Source of the DNA: Proteiniclasticum sp043951855
GTDB taxonomy: Bacteria; Bacillota; Clostridia; Clostridiales; Clostridiaceae
Assembly: GCF_043951855.1 (NCBI RefSeq)
Contig: NZ_JBINJW010000012.1
Coordinates: 14,364-78,363 of the forward strand
Length of the DNA: 64,000 bases
Direction: 5' to 3'
A program made the translations under genes and the position numbers. The notes beneath the pieces are model-generated. The model was not told where the DNA came from and made no database searches. It worked only from the letters and a program-made list of their open reading frames with translations. This document shows positions 1-8,212 of this stretch, piece after piece. The stretch's first letter is position 1, and each line of letters starts with the position of its first letter.

Positions 1-1
1 A

Positions 2-307
2 ATGCCCGATGGCACCTATTCCCTGGGAGGGCAGGCTGTCATTTCCAAGGAAGGTGCAGCAAGACTTACCTCCGGAGCACTGGCAGGTTCCATCCTCACC
101 ATGGACAAAGCAGTGAAGAATGTATTTGACCATACAGACCTTCCACTCCATGAAGTCATCAAAATGGCCTCCTACAACGGGGCAGTCTTCATAGGTGCAG
201 AAAAGAATACCGGAAAGATCGCGCTGAATTACGATGCGGATCTTCTTATCCTGTCTGATGCCCTAGATGTGGAACACGTCTTCATAAAAGGAAAACAGTT
301 CAGATAA
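2..307 (+). CDS. nagA: N-acetylglucosamine-6-phosphate deacetylase, C-terminal part (cut by window edge)
   Basis: The last ~100 residues of NagA, which removes acetate from N-acetylglucosamine-6-phosphate to give glucosamine-6-phosphate in amino-sugar catabolism. The fragment carries the family's C-terminal block: a PDGxYxLGG motif, SGALAGS with the following LTMDKAVKN, and a terminal DADLLIL strand. The metal-binding and catalytic residues would lie upstream, outside the window, so the true start is not visible and the ATG at position 2 is internal. A terminator follows closely. Its product feeds the glucosamine-6-phosphate pool that GlmS (32.3 kb) makes in the other direction. Confidence 0.9.
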   Translation: MPDGTYSLGGQAVISKEGAARLTSGALAGSILTMDKAVKNVFDHTDLPLHEVIKMASYNGAVFIGAEKNTGKIALNYDADLLILSDALDVEHVFIKGKQFR

Positions 308-314
308 AGCATAT

Positions 315-354
315 CCCGTTTCTTCATACCCATGAAGTGGCGGGATTTTTTCTT
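315..354 (+). terminator. Intrinsic terminator after nagA
   Basis: Interrupted stem (CCCG and CTTCAT pairing with ATGAAG and CGGG) followed by ATTTTTTCTT, eight bases past the nagA stop codon. Confidence 0.75.
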
Positions 355-423
355 CCTTACACCCGCTGTGATGATGATTTCTGAATGTTTTAACAATTTA
401 TGAAGATTTGCCGAATTATTGTC

Positions 424-451
424 TTTGCAATGATTTTGATACTACTATAAA
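424..451 (+). promoter_or_regulatory. Candidate SigA promoter for the DUF4153 gene
   Basis: TTTGCA at 424-429, a 16-base spacer, and TATAAA at 446-451. Found by eye; the AT-rich surroundings offer other -10-like hexamers just downstream (TATACAATAT). Apart from this and the translation-initiation hairpin, nothing else stands out between 355 and 539. Confidence 0.4.
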
Positions 452-496
452 GATATAGCACTATACAATATAAGTAAGAAATCCCTATTTTACATC

Positions 497-542
497 AAGG
501 AGGTGAACAGAAAACATCATCTACGGTGTTTTCTTTACCATG
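497..542 (+). promoter_or_regulatory. Ribosome binding site separated from the ATG by a hairpin
   Basis: A strong Shine-Dalgarno, AAGGAGGTG (497-505), lies 34 bases before the only in-frame ATG (540). Bases 510-518 (GAAAACATC) pair with 525-533 (GGTGTTTTC) in a 9-bp stem with one G-U pair and a 6-base loop. Folding it leaves about 10 unpaired bases between Shine-Dalgarno and ATG, a normal distance. An in-frame TGA at 504-506 rules out an upstream start there. The only codons at a normal distance are ATC (516, 519), which are not usual starts. Confidence 0.6.
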
Positions 543-2273
543 AAAGTCATAGAACGAATCAAGGGACAATTCGCAGGACTAGGAGACAGCTTTCTTAGAT
601 ATCCCGTCACTGCACTGCTTTCCATTGCACTGATGGTCATTCTGATCATCCAGAACGAAAGAAACATAAACGGCATTTATGAGACCGAAATGCTTAGAAG
701 ACTGGCCATGACCGCCGCCATCGGTATGCTTGCCAGCATATCCCTGAAACATCTTCAGGAGAGATTCTGGCCGGACAAACCCGCTCTGATTCTGGTAGCC
801 GCGCCCTCAGCACTGCTCATGGGGCTCTACTACTTCTTTTTCACAGAAGAAATGAACCAGATCAGCGGTATCCGTTTCATCGGCTTCCTGCTTACGCTCA
901 TCATAGCCCTTTTCTATACACTGAAACTAAAGGAGAACAGGAACTACGAACCTTACGTCATCCGAATCTTCAACGGATTCTTCATCACTGTCCTCTATTC
1001 CGGTGTGCTTTATTTCGGAATATCCGCCATCATATTCACCATTAACGCTTTATTTGATGCAGACATCGACGGGAAATGGTTCTTCTATTTCTTCCTGATG
1101 GTGACTTTCATCTTCGGCGCACTGATGTTTCTCTCCAAACTGCCCGAAAAGGAGGAATCCTTCGAAAGCTACCCTTATTCCAAAGCGCTTAAGATTCTCC
1201 TACTATATATCGTCATTCCGCTGATTACCATCTATACCGGAATTCTCTATGTGTATTTCATTAAGATTCTCGTGACACAGGAATGGCCTAGAGGTCTGGT
1301 ATCGAACCTTGTATTATGGTACTCCGTGGTGTCAGCAGCTGTGATCTTCTTCATCACCCCGATTCTTGAAGAAAACAGACTGGCCGAAATTTTCAGAACC
1401 TGGTTCCCGAGAATTCTTCTTCCAATACTTGCTATGATGTTCGTATCCATCGGAAAAAGAATCGCACAGTATGGCGTGACTGAGAACCGATACTTCGTGG
1501 TACTGTTGGGCATCTGGGTACTGCTTATCATGGTCTACTTCATCGTGAAAAAGAAACTCACCAACATCTTCATTCCCGTAACCTTATCGATCTTCGCTCT
1601 GGTTTCCATACTGGGACCGCTGTCAGCATTCAGTGTATCCAGTTTCAGTCAGAATCAGAGATTCACCGCGCTTCTGGAAAAGAACGACATGCTGCAGTCC
1701 GGCAGCATACAGCCGGGAACCAATGTGTCTGAAGAAGACCGGAAGAACATCTCCAGCATCGTGAGCTATTTTGACTCAAGAGATCCCAGCAAGATCAAAT
1801 ATCTTGGTGATGATTATGAGTATAATGATTTCGAAAGCGTTTTCGGGTTCGAGAGACAGGATTACTACAGATATCCGGAAATGGAATACATCTACTTAAG
1901 TTCCGATATGGATCGGACCGGTATCGACATTAAAGGATATGATTATCTATTCACAGTGAATTACAATACCAGAACAGCAGAAACCGACGGAATCACCCTC
2001 GAGCTGGATAACGTGACAGATCTCATTGTCCGATTGAACGGGGAACCGATCATGACTGAAGACCTGTCAGAAGACATCGAAAGAATCGTCAGAGAAAACG
2101 AAGATCAGATGCAAAAAGCTCAGATCGCCTACGAAGACTCCATCATCCTAAAGGAAAATGACAGGGTTTCCGTCAAGCTCATCCTGAGAGAACTCTCTGC
2201 AAGAAAAACAGATAGTGATACGCTTGATTTCGACTACATCAACTTCAATATCCTGCTCCAGATGAAAAACTGA
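540..2273 (+). CDS. DUF4153 domain-containing multi-pass membrane protein
   Basis: 577 residues. About eleven hydrophobic segments fill roughly residues 18-375, followed by a soluble C-terminal region of ~200 residues rich in Asp, Glu and Tyr. This is the architecture of the DUF4153 family, found in many Firmicutes and of unknown function. No catalytic motif is recognised. It stands alone between a nagA-terminal hairpin and a bidirectional terminator. The start at 540 is the only in-frame ATG near the Shine-Dalgarno, but it needs the intervening hairpin to be at normal distance, so initiation may be structure-dependent. Confidence 0.75.
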   Translation: MKVIERIKGQFAGLGDSFLRYPVTALLSIALMVILIIQNERNINGIYETEMLRRLAMTAAIGMLASISLKHLQERFWPDKPALILVAAPSALLMGLYYFFFTEEMNQISGIRFIGFLLTLIIALFYTLKLKENRNYEPYVIRIFNGFFITVLYSGVLYFGISAIIFTINALFDADIDGKWFFYFFLMVTFIFGALMFLSKLPEKEESFESYPYSKALKILLLYIVIPLITIYTGILYVYFIKILVTQEWPRGLVSNLVLWYSVVSAAVIFFITPILEENRLAEIFRTWFPRILLPILAMMFVSIGKRIAQYGVTENRYFVVLLGIWVLLIMVYFIVKKKLTNIFIPVTLSIFALVSILGPLSAFSVSSFSQNQRFTALLEKNDMLQSGSIQPGTNVSEEDRKNISSIVSYFDSRDPSKIKYLGDDYEYNDFESVFGFERQDYYRYPEMEYIYLSSDMDRTGIDIKGYDYLFTVNYNTRTAETDGITLELDNVTDLIVRLNGEPIMTEDLSEDIERIVRENEDQMQKAQIAYEDSIILKENDRVSVKLILRELSARKTDSDTLDFDYINFNILLQMKN

Positions 2274-2297
2274 TTCAGTCTGATGATTATTCATGAA

Positions 2298-2350
2298 GAA
2301 AGCCTCAGCCATCTCGATTTACTCGAGTGACTGAGGCTTTCTATTCTATT
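2298..2350. terminator. Bidirectional terminator between the DUF4153 gene and metK
   Basis: GAAAGCCTCAG (2298-2308) pairs with CTGAGGCTTTC (2331-2341), with an inner CTCGA/TCGAG helix. T-rich sequence follows on both strands, so it can serve both convergent genes. Confidence 0.8.
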
Positions 2351-2388
2351 TCGTGGTATTATGCTGTCTTTCCGTCTGACTTTCAGCG

Positions 2389-3579
2389 TTAAGCCAGTTC
2401 AGGCAAAAGACTTCTGATTTCATCCACTTTATTGAGCTTCTCCCATGTCAGATCCAGGTCATCTCTTCCGAAGTGACCATAAGCTGCAATCTTTCTATAG
2501 ATCGGCTTCTGGAGATCCAGATCCCGGATGATTGCACCTGGTCTAAGGTCGAATATCCTGCTAATGACTTCTATAATGCGCTCATGAGATACTTTTTCCG
2601 TTCCAAATGTGAATACCTCAATGGAAATCGGCTTTGCAACACCTATGGCATAACTCAGCTGTACTTCCAGCTTGTCGGCAACTCCTGCTGCCACAAGGTT
2701 CTTCGCCACCCATCTCGCTGCATAAGCTGCAGAACGGTCAACCTTTGTTGGATCTTTTCCTGAGAAAGCTCCGCCTCCATGTCTTCCATAACCGCCATAG
2801 GTATCCACAATGATCTTTCTTCCGGTAAGTCCGGAATCTCCTTGTGGTCCTCCTACAATAAACTGCCCAGTTGGATTCACGTAGATCTTGGTGTTCTCAT
2901 CCATGAGTTCTTCAGGCACAACTGCCATGATCACATGTTCAATGATGTCTCTTCTGATTTCTTCCTGGGTCACTACAGAACTGTGCTGCGTAGAGAGAAC
3001 AACCGCCTCAACCCTTACAGGTTTGTCATTCTCATCATACTCTATGGTCACCTGGGTTTTCCCATCCGGTCTGAGATAGGTGAGTGTCTCATTCTTTCTT
3101 ACTTCCGCAAGCCTTCTGGCCAGTTTCTGAGCAAGATTGATGGGCATAGGCATATAATCTTCCGTTTCGTTGGTGGCGAAACCGAACATCATCCCCTGAT
3201 CTCCTGCTCCAGTCTGAAGCATGGCATCATGGTCCCCCTCACGTGTCTCCAGAGATGCGTTGACTCCCTGAGCGATATCTGGTGACTGTTCGTCAATGGA
3301 AGTAAGCACAGCGCATGTTTCAGCATCAAAACCGTACTTGGCACGGACATATCCGATTTCAGTGACAGTTTTTCTCACTACCTTCGGAATATCCACGTAG
3401 CAGTCTGTTGTGATTTCCCCCATAACCATGACCATACCAGTGGTCACGGCAGTTTCGCAGGCGACTCTGGCTTTCGGATCCTGTTCAAGGATACTGTCCA
3501 GGATGGCATCTGAAATCTGATCGCATATTTTATCCGGATGCCCTTCTGTTACAGATTCTGAAGTAAATAGTCTTTTCAT
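2389..3579 (-). CDS. metK: S-adenosylmethionine synthetase (methionine adenosyltransferase)
   Basis: Makes S-adenosylmethionine from methionine and ATP in the cytoplasm. With the start at 3579 it has 396 residues, typical of the family. GHPDK lies at residues 13-17 and the phosphate-binding GAGDQG at 124-129, with GGGAFSGKDPTKVDRS further on. The start is chosen because GGGAGG lies just upstream and the protein then begins MKRLFTSESVTEGHPDK, as MetK proteins do. The open frame continues upstream through the terminator and part of the riboswitch, but that part is leader RNA. Controlled by the SAM-I riboswitch before it: product feedback by premature termination. Confidence 0.97.
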   Translation of the reverse strand: MKRLFTSESVTEGHPDKICDQISDAILDSILEQDPKARVACETAVTTGMVMVMGEITTDCYVDIPKVVRKTVTEIGYVRAKYGFDAETCAVLTSIDEQSPDIAQGVNASLETREGDHDAMLQTGAGDQGMMFGFATNETEDYMPMPINLAQKLARRLAEVRKNETLTYLRPDGKTQVTIEYDENDKPVRVEAVVLSTQHSSVVTQEEIRRDIIEHVIMAVVPEELMDENTKIYVNPTGQFIVGGPQGDSGLTGRKIIVDTYGGYGRHGGGAFSGKDPTKVDRSAAYAARWVAKNLVAAGVADKLEVQLSYAIGVAKPISIEVFTFGTEKVSHERIIEVISRIFDLRPGAIIRDLDLQKPIYRKIAAYGHFGRDDLDLTWEKLNKVDEIRSLLPELA

Positions 3580-3601
3580 TTTTTTCCTCCCTTTTTTCAG
3601 A

Positions 3602-3634
3602 CAAATAAAAAACCTCTTCACAATAAGAAGAGGT
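3602..3634 (-). terminator. Riboswitch-controlled terminator in the metK leader
   Basis: On the minus strand ACCTCTTC pairs with GAAGAGGT (plus-strand limits 3612-3634), followed by a U-rich run of ten. It sits between the SAM-I aptamer and metK and is the expected expression platform. Confidence 0.9.
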
Positions 3635-3652
3635 GTCGTAAGTTCTACATCT

Positions 3653-3753
3653 CTCTTATCTTGCAGCGTATTCGCTGCAGGAATTGGCACCACGTATTTC
3701 TACAGGTTGCCGGGTTTCATAGGGCCCTTTCCCTCCACCTCTCTTGATAAGAG
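3653..3753 (-). promoter_or_regulatory. SAM-I (S-box) riboswitch aptamer upstream of metK
   Basis: On the minus strand the leader starts with CTCTTATC (P1 5' arm), then AAGAGAGGTGGAGGGA, GGGCCC, ATGAAACCCGGCAACC and GGTGCCAATTCCTGC, and closes with GATAAGAG (P1 3' arm). These are the hallmark S-box conserved segments in the right order. SAM binding is known to favour the downstream terminator, lowering metK expression when SAM is plentiful. A possible promoter (TTGTTT, 17 bases, TATGAA) overlaps the preceding tRNA terminator but is weak. Confidence 0.95.
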
Positions 3754-3770
3754 TATTCAATTTTTTTCAT

Positions 3771-3805
3771 AAAAAAAGACAGCAATTGAAACAATTGTGT
3801 CTTTT
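3771..3805 (-). terminator. Terminator of the tRNA operon
   Basis: On the minus strand AAAAGACA-c-AATTG pairs with CAATT-gc-TGTCTTTT, followed by a T run. It lies two bases past the CCA end of the last tRNA-Tyr. Confidence 0.75.
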
Positions 3806-3806
3806 G

Positions 3807-3891
3807 TGGTGGAGGAGAGTGGATTCGAACCACTGAAGCAACTTGCAACAGATTTACAGTCTGCCCCCTTTGGCCACTTGGGTACTCCTCC
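3807..3891 (-). tRNA. tRNA-Tyr (GTA), copy 2
   Basis: 85 bases including an encoded CCA. Acceptor stem GGAGGAG pairs with CTCCTCC, anticodon loop CTGTAAA gives anticodon GTA, the TTCGAAT T-loop is present, and the long variable arm is typical of class II tRNA-Tyr. Sequence identical to the copy at 3974-4058. Confidence 0.97.
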
Positions 3892-3973
3892 CTATCAGTG
3901 TACAACTGCCTATTTATAGTACAACAGTCTTAGGGTTTTGTCAATAACATTTGCTCATATTTTTCAAGGATAA

Positions 3974-4058
3974 TGGTGGAGGAGAGTGGATTCGAACCAC
4001 TGAAGCAACTTGCAACAGATTTACAGTCTGCCCCCTTTGGCCACTTGGGTACTCCTCC
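3974..4058 (-). tRNA. tRNA-Tyr (GTA), copy 1
   Basis: 85 bases with encoded CCA, identical base for base to the downstream copy at 3807-3891. It follows tRNA-Thr by seven bases, so the three tRNAs are probably one transcript. Confidence 0.97.
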
Positions 4059-4065
4059 GAAAATG

Positions 4066-4140
4066 TGGAGCTGGTGAACGGAATCGAACCATCAACCTGC
4101 TGATTACAAATCAGCTGCTCTACCATTGAGCCACACCAGC
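4066..4140 (-). tRNA. tRNA-Thr (TGT)
   Basis: 75 bases with encoded CCA. Acceptor GCTGGTG pairs with CACCAGC, anticodon loop TTTGTAA gives anticodon TGT, and D and T arms are normal. First tRNA of the minus-strand cluster. Confidence 0.96.
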
Positions 4141-4159
4141 AAATGAACTGACAAAGACT

Positions 4160-4188
4160 AGTATATAGCCTAGACGATGATATTTCAA
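4160..4188 (-). promoter_or_regulatory. SigA promoter of the tRNA-Thr/Tyr/Tyr operon
   Basis: On the minus strand TTGAAA (4188-4183), a 17-base spacer and TATACT (4165-4160), about 20 bases before tRNA-Thr. The rest of the gap up to the upp terminator (4189-4381) is AT-rich and shows no gene or structure I can name. Confidence 0.75.
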
Positions 4189-4381
4189 GGGTTTTTCTTA
4201 AAATAAATCCCGTTTTTTTATTTGATATTTTTTGTCATATTGAAGAGGGGAGATCTCTTTCCACACCCACTTCATAAAACTCTTGAGTCTCTTGACACTT
4301 CAAATCCGTCTGATGATTTCAGCTTTTTCACCGCATCTGTTTTCCAATTCTGTTGTCCTTAAAATTTCCATTCAGTTCCTG

Positions 4382-4426
4382 AAAAAAACACCCGCCATGA
4401 ACTGAAATAATCTGTTCATGGCGGGT
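4382..4426 (-). terminator. Terminator of the tdk-upp operon
   Basis: On the minus strand ACCCGCCATGAAC pairs with GTTCATGGCGGGT and is followed by seven T residues, just after upp. Confidence 0.9.
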
Positions 4427-4463
4427 ATAGAATCATTTCCCAATAGACTGACTGAAATACCTG

Positions 4464-5093
4464 TTACTTGGTGCCAAAGAGTCTGTCTCCTGCGTCTCCC
4501 AGTCCTGGAACGATATATCCGTGTTCGTTCAGCTTTTCATCAATTGCCGCGATGAAGATATCAACATCAGGATGCTTCTCCGATAAAGCTTTGATTCCTT
4601 CAGGAGCCGCCACAAGACCTACGAACTTAATGCTCTTCGCTCCTCTTTTCTTCAGCATATGAATCGCGTCAATGGCAGACCCGCCTGTTGCAAGCATCGG
4701 ATCCACAACAATAACTTCTCTCTCTTCAATATCCTTTGGCAGTTTGCAGAAGTATTCCACTGGCTGAAGTGTACTCTCATCTCTGTAAAGTCCGATGTGT
4801 CCGACTTTTGCTGCAGGAACAAGCTTGAGCATTCCGTCAACCATTCCGATACCGGCTCTTAGAATTGGCACGATCGCCAGTTTTTTACCTGTGATGATTT
4901 TACAGTGGGCAACTGCCACCGGGGTCTCAATATCCACATCTTCCATTGGAAGATCTCTTGTCACCTCATAAGCCATAAGTGTAGAGATTTCTTCCACCAC
5001 TTCTCTGAATTCCTTGGACCCTGTATTCTTGTCTCTGATGATGGCCAGCTTGTGTAATACCAGCGGATGATTGATTTCAATTATTCTGCTCAT
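4464..5093 (-). CDS. upp: Uracil phosphoribosyltransferase
   Basis: Salvages uracil: uracil plus PRPP gives UMP and pyrophosphate. 209 residues, the normal size. The PRPP-binding loop VIVVDPMLATGGSA is at residues 128-141, and the uracil-binding C-terminus GYIVPGLGDAGDRLFGTK ends as usual. The ATG overlaps the rpiB stop codon by one base (TAATG), so it is translationally coupled and last in the operon from tdk, with a strong terminator behind. Bacillus likewise keeps upp near rpiB (ywlF) and ywlE. Together with tdk it gives the operon two pyrimidine-salvage genes. Confidence 0.97.
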   Translation of the reverse strand: MSRIIEINHPLVLHKLAIIRDKNTGSKEFREVVEEISTLMAYEVTRDLPMEDVDIETPVAVAHCKIITGKKLAIVPILRAGIGMVDGMLKLVPAAKVGHIGLYRDESTLQPVEYFCKLPKDIEEREVIVVDPMLATGGSAIDAIHMLKKRGAKSIKFVGLVAAPEGIKALSEKHPDVDIFIAAIDEKLNEHGYIVPGLGDAGDRLFGTK

Positions 5094-5557
5094 TAATTTT
5101 CCTCCTCAAGTTCTGCATTTTCCTCTTCTAATCTGGTTATTTTATCAATACGTGTCTGATGTCTTCCGCCCTCGAATTCAGCACCTAAAAAGGTGTCTAC
5201 AATATCCAATGCAAGGGCTTGACCGATTACTCTTTCACCCATAGTCAGGATGTTCGCATTATTATGCTCTCTGGATGCGTGAGCACTGAAGGTATCATGA
5301 CACAGTGCTGCTCTGATTCCTTTCACCTTATTTGCAGCTATACCGATTCCGATTCCAGTTCCACATATGAGGATACCAAAATCAGACTCCTTGTCAACTA
5401 CGCTGGCAGAAACTTTTTTTGAAATATCCGGATAATCACAGGATTCTCTGGTATAGGTACCAAAGTCTCTGACTTCATACCCTTTCTTCTCCAGATGTTC
5501 CTTCACCGCTTCCTTTAATCCTACGCCGCCATGGTCTGCACCAATTGCTATTTTCAT
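5093..5557 (-). CDS. rpiB: Ribose-5-phosphate isomerase B
   Basis: Interconverts ribose-5-phosphate and ribulose-5-phosphate in the pentose phosphate pathway. 154 residues. ADHGG is at 7-11, the ICGTGIG loop carries the catalytic Cys65 and Thr67, and His98 lies in REHNNAN, all as in bona fide RpiB. The extreme C-terminus (RLEEENAELEEEN) is a short acidic heptad-like tail beyond the core. Two bases separate it from the phosphatase gene before it and it overlaps upp after it. A second, divergent RpiB-family gene at 46.3 kb lacks His98 and has a different context. Confidence 0.93.
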   Translation of the reverse strand: MKIAIGADHGGVGLKEAVKEHLEKKGYEVRDFGTYTRESCDYPDISKKVSASVVDKESDFGILICGTGIGIGIAANKVKGIRAALCHDTFSAHASREHNNANILTMGERVIGQALALDIVDTFLGAEFEGGRHQTRIDKITRLEEENAELEEEN

Positions 5558-5559
5558 TT

Positions 5560-5991
5560 TTACCTCCTGAATTTATCAAATTGTGTTATTTTATGAATTA
5601 ATTTCCTGATTTCGCTGAAAGTCTTGAGATAGATTTCCTCATTCATGCCGTAAGGGTCCATAACGTCGCCTGATTCACCGGCGAGCTCTTTCAGGGTATA
5701 AACCCTCTCACCGCCGTAACGCCTCTTCACTTCCCTCTTCTGTGCCTCTGTCATGGTGATGATGTATTCCGCATCCGCCATATCAAGGTCCATAAGCTCT
5801 TCTGCTTCGCGATCCACGTCATACCCATATTCTCTCTGGAGTATTTCCCTGGCTTCTCTGGAGATCGTGCTTCCTCTTTGAACAAACAGGCCACGGGAAG
5901 CGGCTTCCGCTTTGTGATAAGTCTCATTGAAAATCACTTCTGCCATGGGACTTCTGCAAGTATTTCCTGTACAAACAAATAACACTTTCAT
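5560..5991 (-). CDS. ywlE: Low-molecular-weight phosphatase, YwlE-like protein-arginine phosphatase
   Basis: 143 residues of the LMW protein phosphatase fold. The P-loop is CTGNTCRS at residues 7-14, with Cys7 as nucleophile and Arg13, and the catalytic acid lies in DPYG near the C-terminus. Thr11 is the residue that in Bacillus YwlE gives phospho-arginine specificity (tyrosine phosphatases usually have Ile or Leu), so I infer a protein-arginine phosphatase countering a McsB-type kinase. No mcsB is in the window. The neighbours, threonylcarbamoyl-AMP synthase upstream and rpiB downstream, match the Bacillus ywlC-ywlF order. A tyrosine phosphatase is the alternative. Confidence 0.85.
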   Translation of the reverse strand: MKVLFVCTGNTCRSPMAEVIFNETYHKAEAASRGLFVQRGSTISREAREILQREYGYDVDREAEELMDLDMADAEYIITMTEAQKREVKRRYGGERVYTLKELAGESGDVMDPYGMNEEIYLKTFSEIRKLIHKITQFDKFRR

Positions 5992-5993
5992 GC

Positions 5994-7043
5994 TTACACC
6001 TCGATTATATTGAATCCGGATGCTTTCTTTAACCGATTCATAATCGCCACACCGACGCCTTTTTCGGAAAAGCCCTCCGCCAGAATCACATCAACATTCA
6101 GATCATCAAAAGTCCTCAATCCCTCAAAAAGATTTCTTGCGATTTCAGAGGAATTCTTCTCGCTTCCCAGAGATATGAATCTGATGTTCTCTTTATTATA
6201 CATCTTCTCGCGTTCTTTGGGAGCCAAAACACCTACAACTTTCCCCTGATTCTGGTAGTTTTCCGCCAGCGCAAGGATCCGCTTTTCCACTTTTCCCTCA
6301 TTTCCTGTGATGATGGTCAAGGGTGCTTTGGGTGCGTAATGCCTGTACTTCATCCCAGGCGCTTTCGGAATCTCTTTTTCATCCGCTCTTGTCATGGCTT
6401 CATCATAGACGATCTCATGGTCAACCGTTAGAAGATCATCATACGTGATATACCCGGGACGCAGTAGACGAGGAGGATGAACACTGTAATCCACAATGGT
6501 GGATTCAAGCCCCACAATGGAACTTCCATCGCCTATGATCATGTCCACTCTCCCATCAAGGTCTTCCACGCAACGCCTGAAATTCGTAGGGCTGGGTTTT
6601 CCTGAAATATTCGCGGACGGTGCCGCGATGGGACAGCCAGAAGCCCTTATGAGGAGCATAGCCGTTTCGTTGGAAGGCATCCTGATTCCTACCGTATCAA
6701 GACCGGCACTGGTTTCCATAGGGATGAGATCCGTCTTTTTCAGAATGAGCGTCAGGGGTCCCGGCCAGAACTTATCCATCAGCTCCTGAGCCTTCCCTGG
6801 AATCTCCTGCGCAAAGGCGGAAAGATCCGCGTCCGCAACATGTATGATCAGAGGATTATCCTGCGGTCTGCCTTTAGCCTCAAATATCTTTTTTACCGCG
6901 TCCTGATTCAATGCATCTGCACCAAGCCCATAGACTGTCTCTGTTGGAAATGCGACAACACCTCCTCTTTTTATGATTTCAGCGCCTTGTTCTATCCATT
7001 CCATATCTATTCTGTTTTCGAAATTCACTTTAATTGTTTCCAT
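5994..7043 (-). CDS. ywlC: L-threonylcarbamoyladenylate synthase (Sua5/YwlC type)
   Basis: Makes threonylcarbamoyl-AMP from threonine, bicarbonate and ATP for the t6A37 modification of ANN-reading tRNAs. The YrdC core (about residues 10-200) has GGVVAFPTETVYGLGADA and KGRPQDNPL, followed by a linker and a Sua5 C-terminal domain. I prefer the start at 7043 (349 residues), which has GGAG a few bases upstream. That ATG lies in a small hairpin (CCATTTT/AAAATGG) with the GGAG in its loop. A start at 7085 (MRGGSF, 14 residues longer) would overlap the prfA stop as TAATG and is possible through coupling. Confidence 0.9.
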   Translation of the reverse strand: METIKVNFENRIDMEWIEQGAEIIKRGGVVAFPTETVYGLGADALNQDAVKKIFEAKGRPQDNPLIIHVADADLSAFAQEIPGKAQELMDKFWPGPLTLILKKTDLIPMETSAGLDTVGIRMPSNETAMLLIRASGCPIAAPSANISGKPSPTNFRRCVEDLDGRVDMIIGDGSSIVGLESTIVDYSVHPPRLLRPGYITYDDLLTVDHEIVYDEAMTRADEKEIPKAPGMKYRHYAPKAPLTIITGNEGKVEKRILALAENYQNQGKVVGVLAPKEREKMYNKENIRFISLGSEKNSSEIARNLFEGLRTFDDLNVDVILAEGFSEKGVGVAIMNRLKKASGFNIIEV

Positions 7044-7084
7044 TTTCACTCCAAAAATGGGGACAGTAAAACTGCCCCCCCTCA

Positions 7085-8164
7085 TTAATTGCTTCTATTC
7101 CCCAGCGCTTTCAGTTTTTCCGCCTGGTCAAATCTGATCAGGGAATCAAACATTTCATCCATGTCTCCATTCAGGAAGGACTCCAGTTTGTAAAGTGTCA
7201 GGTTGATTCTGTGGTCTGTCACTCTACCCTGCGGATAATTATAGGTTCTGATTCTCTCAGAACGGTCTCCCGTACCTACCTGTGATTTTCTTTCGTCTGC
7301 GATCCCCTTGTTTCTTTCTCTTTCCGCTATTTCATATAGTCTGGACCTTAAAATCTTCAGCGCTTTTTCCTTATTCTTCAACTGGGATTTCTCATCCTGT
7401 ACCGCGACCACAAGTCCTGACGGAATGTGTGTCACACGAACAGCGGAGTCTGTTGTATTTACAGACTGTCCACCATTACCGGAGGAACGGTATACATCGA
7501 CTCTGATTTCATTCATATCGATCTCTACATCCACTTCATCCACTTCGGGAAGCACCGCCACCGTAGCTGTCGAAGTATGGATTCTTCCTGAGCTTTCCGT
7601 ATCCGGAACTCTCTGGACTCTATGTACCCCTGATTCATACTTCATCAGAGAATACACGCCATGGCCTTTGACCATGAACACAACTTCCTTGAATCCTCCG
7701 ATGTCGGTTTCGTTGAGACTCATGATTTCCACTTTCCATCTCTTGCTTTCCGCATACTTCACATACATTCTATAGAGGTTGTAGGCAAACAGAGCCGCTT
7801 CGTCTCCACCTGCACCGCCTCGTATTTCGACAAATACGTTCTTGTCGTCGTTGGGGTCCTTTGGAAGCAGCATGATCTGAAGTTCAGACTCGATGCTTTC
7901 CAACTGAGCCTTGATGTTTCTTACATCCTCGTTGATCATTTCTCTCATTTCCTGGTCATCTTCAGACTGGAGCATTTCCATATTGGCATCCAGTTCTTCC
8001 TGAAGACCTTTGAATTCACGATATCTCATTACGATGGCTTCCAGGTCGGAATGCTCCTTCACGAGCTTCTGCCAGTTCTCCTGGTCTGCAATGACGCTCG
8101 GATCACTGATCCGCATGGTAAGCTCTTCATACTTACCTTCCACAAAACTTAATCTATCTAACAT
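7085..8164 (-). CDS. prfA: Peptide chain release factor 1
   Basis: Recognises UAA and UAG on the ribosome and triggers peptide release. 359 residues. The tripeptide codon-recognition motif reads PDT at 187-189 (PxT class, RF1) and the catalytic GGQ is at 231-233 in SGNGGQSVN, whose Gln is the substrate of PrmC encoded just upstream. GGAG lies before the ATG. It belongs to the tdk-upp operon, 48 bases after prmC. Confidence 0.97.
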   Translation of the reverse strand: MLDRLSFVEGKYEELTMRISDPSVIADQENWQKLVKEHSDLEAIVMRYREFKGLQEELDANMEMLQSEDDQEMREMINEDVRNIKAQLESIESELQIMLLPKDPNDDKNVFVEIRGGAGGDEAALFAYNLYRMYVKYAESKRWKVEIMSLNETDIGGFKEVVFMVKGHGVYSLMKYESGVHRVQRVPDTESSGRIHTSTATVAVLPEVDEVDVEIDMNEIRVDVYRSSGNGGQSVNTTDSAVRVTHIPSGLVVAVQDEKSQLKNKEKALKILRSRLYEIAERERNKGIADERKSQVGTGDRSERIRTYNYPQGRVTDHRINLTLYKLESFLNGDMDEMFDSLIRFDQAEKLKALGNRSN

Positions 8165-8212
8165 TACTTTCTCTCCTTTTATTCATCTGATTTGAAAAAT
8201 AACGTCAGTAAG

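Noticed and set aside
3653..3693. Longer metK start at 3693
   Set aside because: The extension would translate the terminator and part of the SAM-I riboswitch; the start at 3579 has a proper Shine-Dalgarno and family-typical N-terminus.
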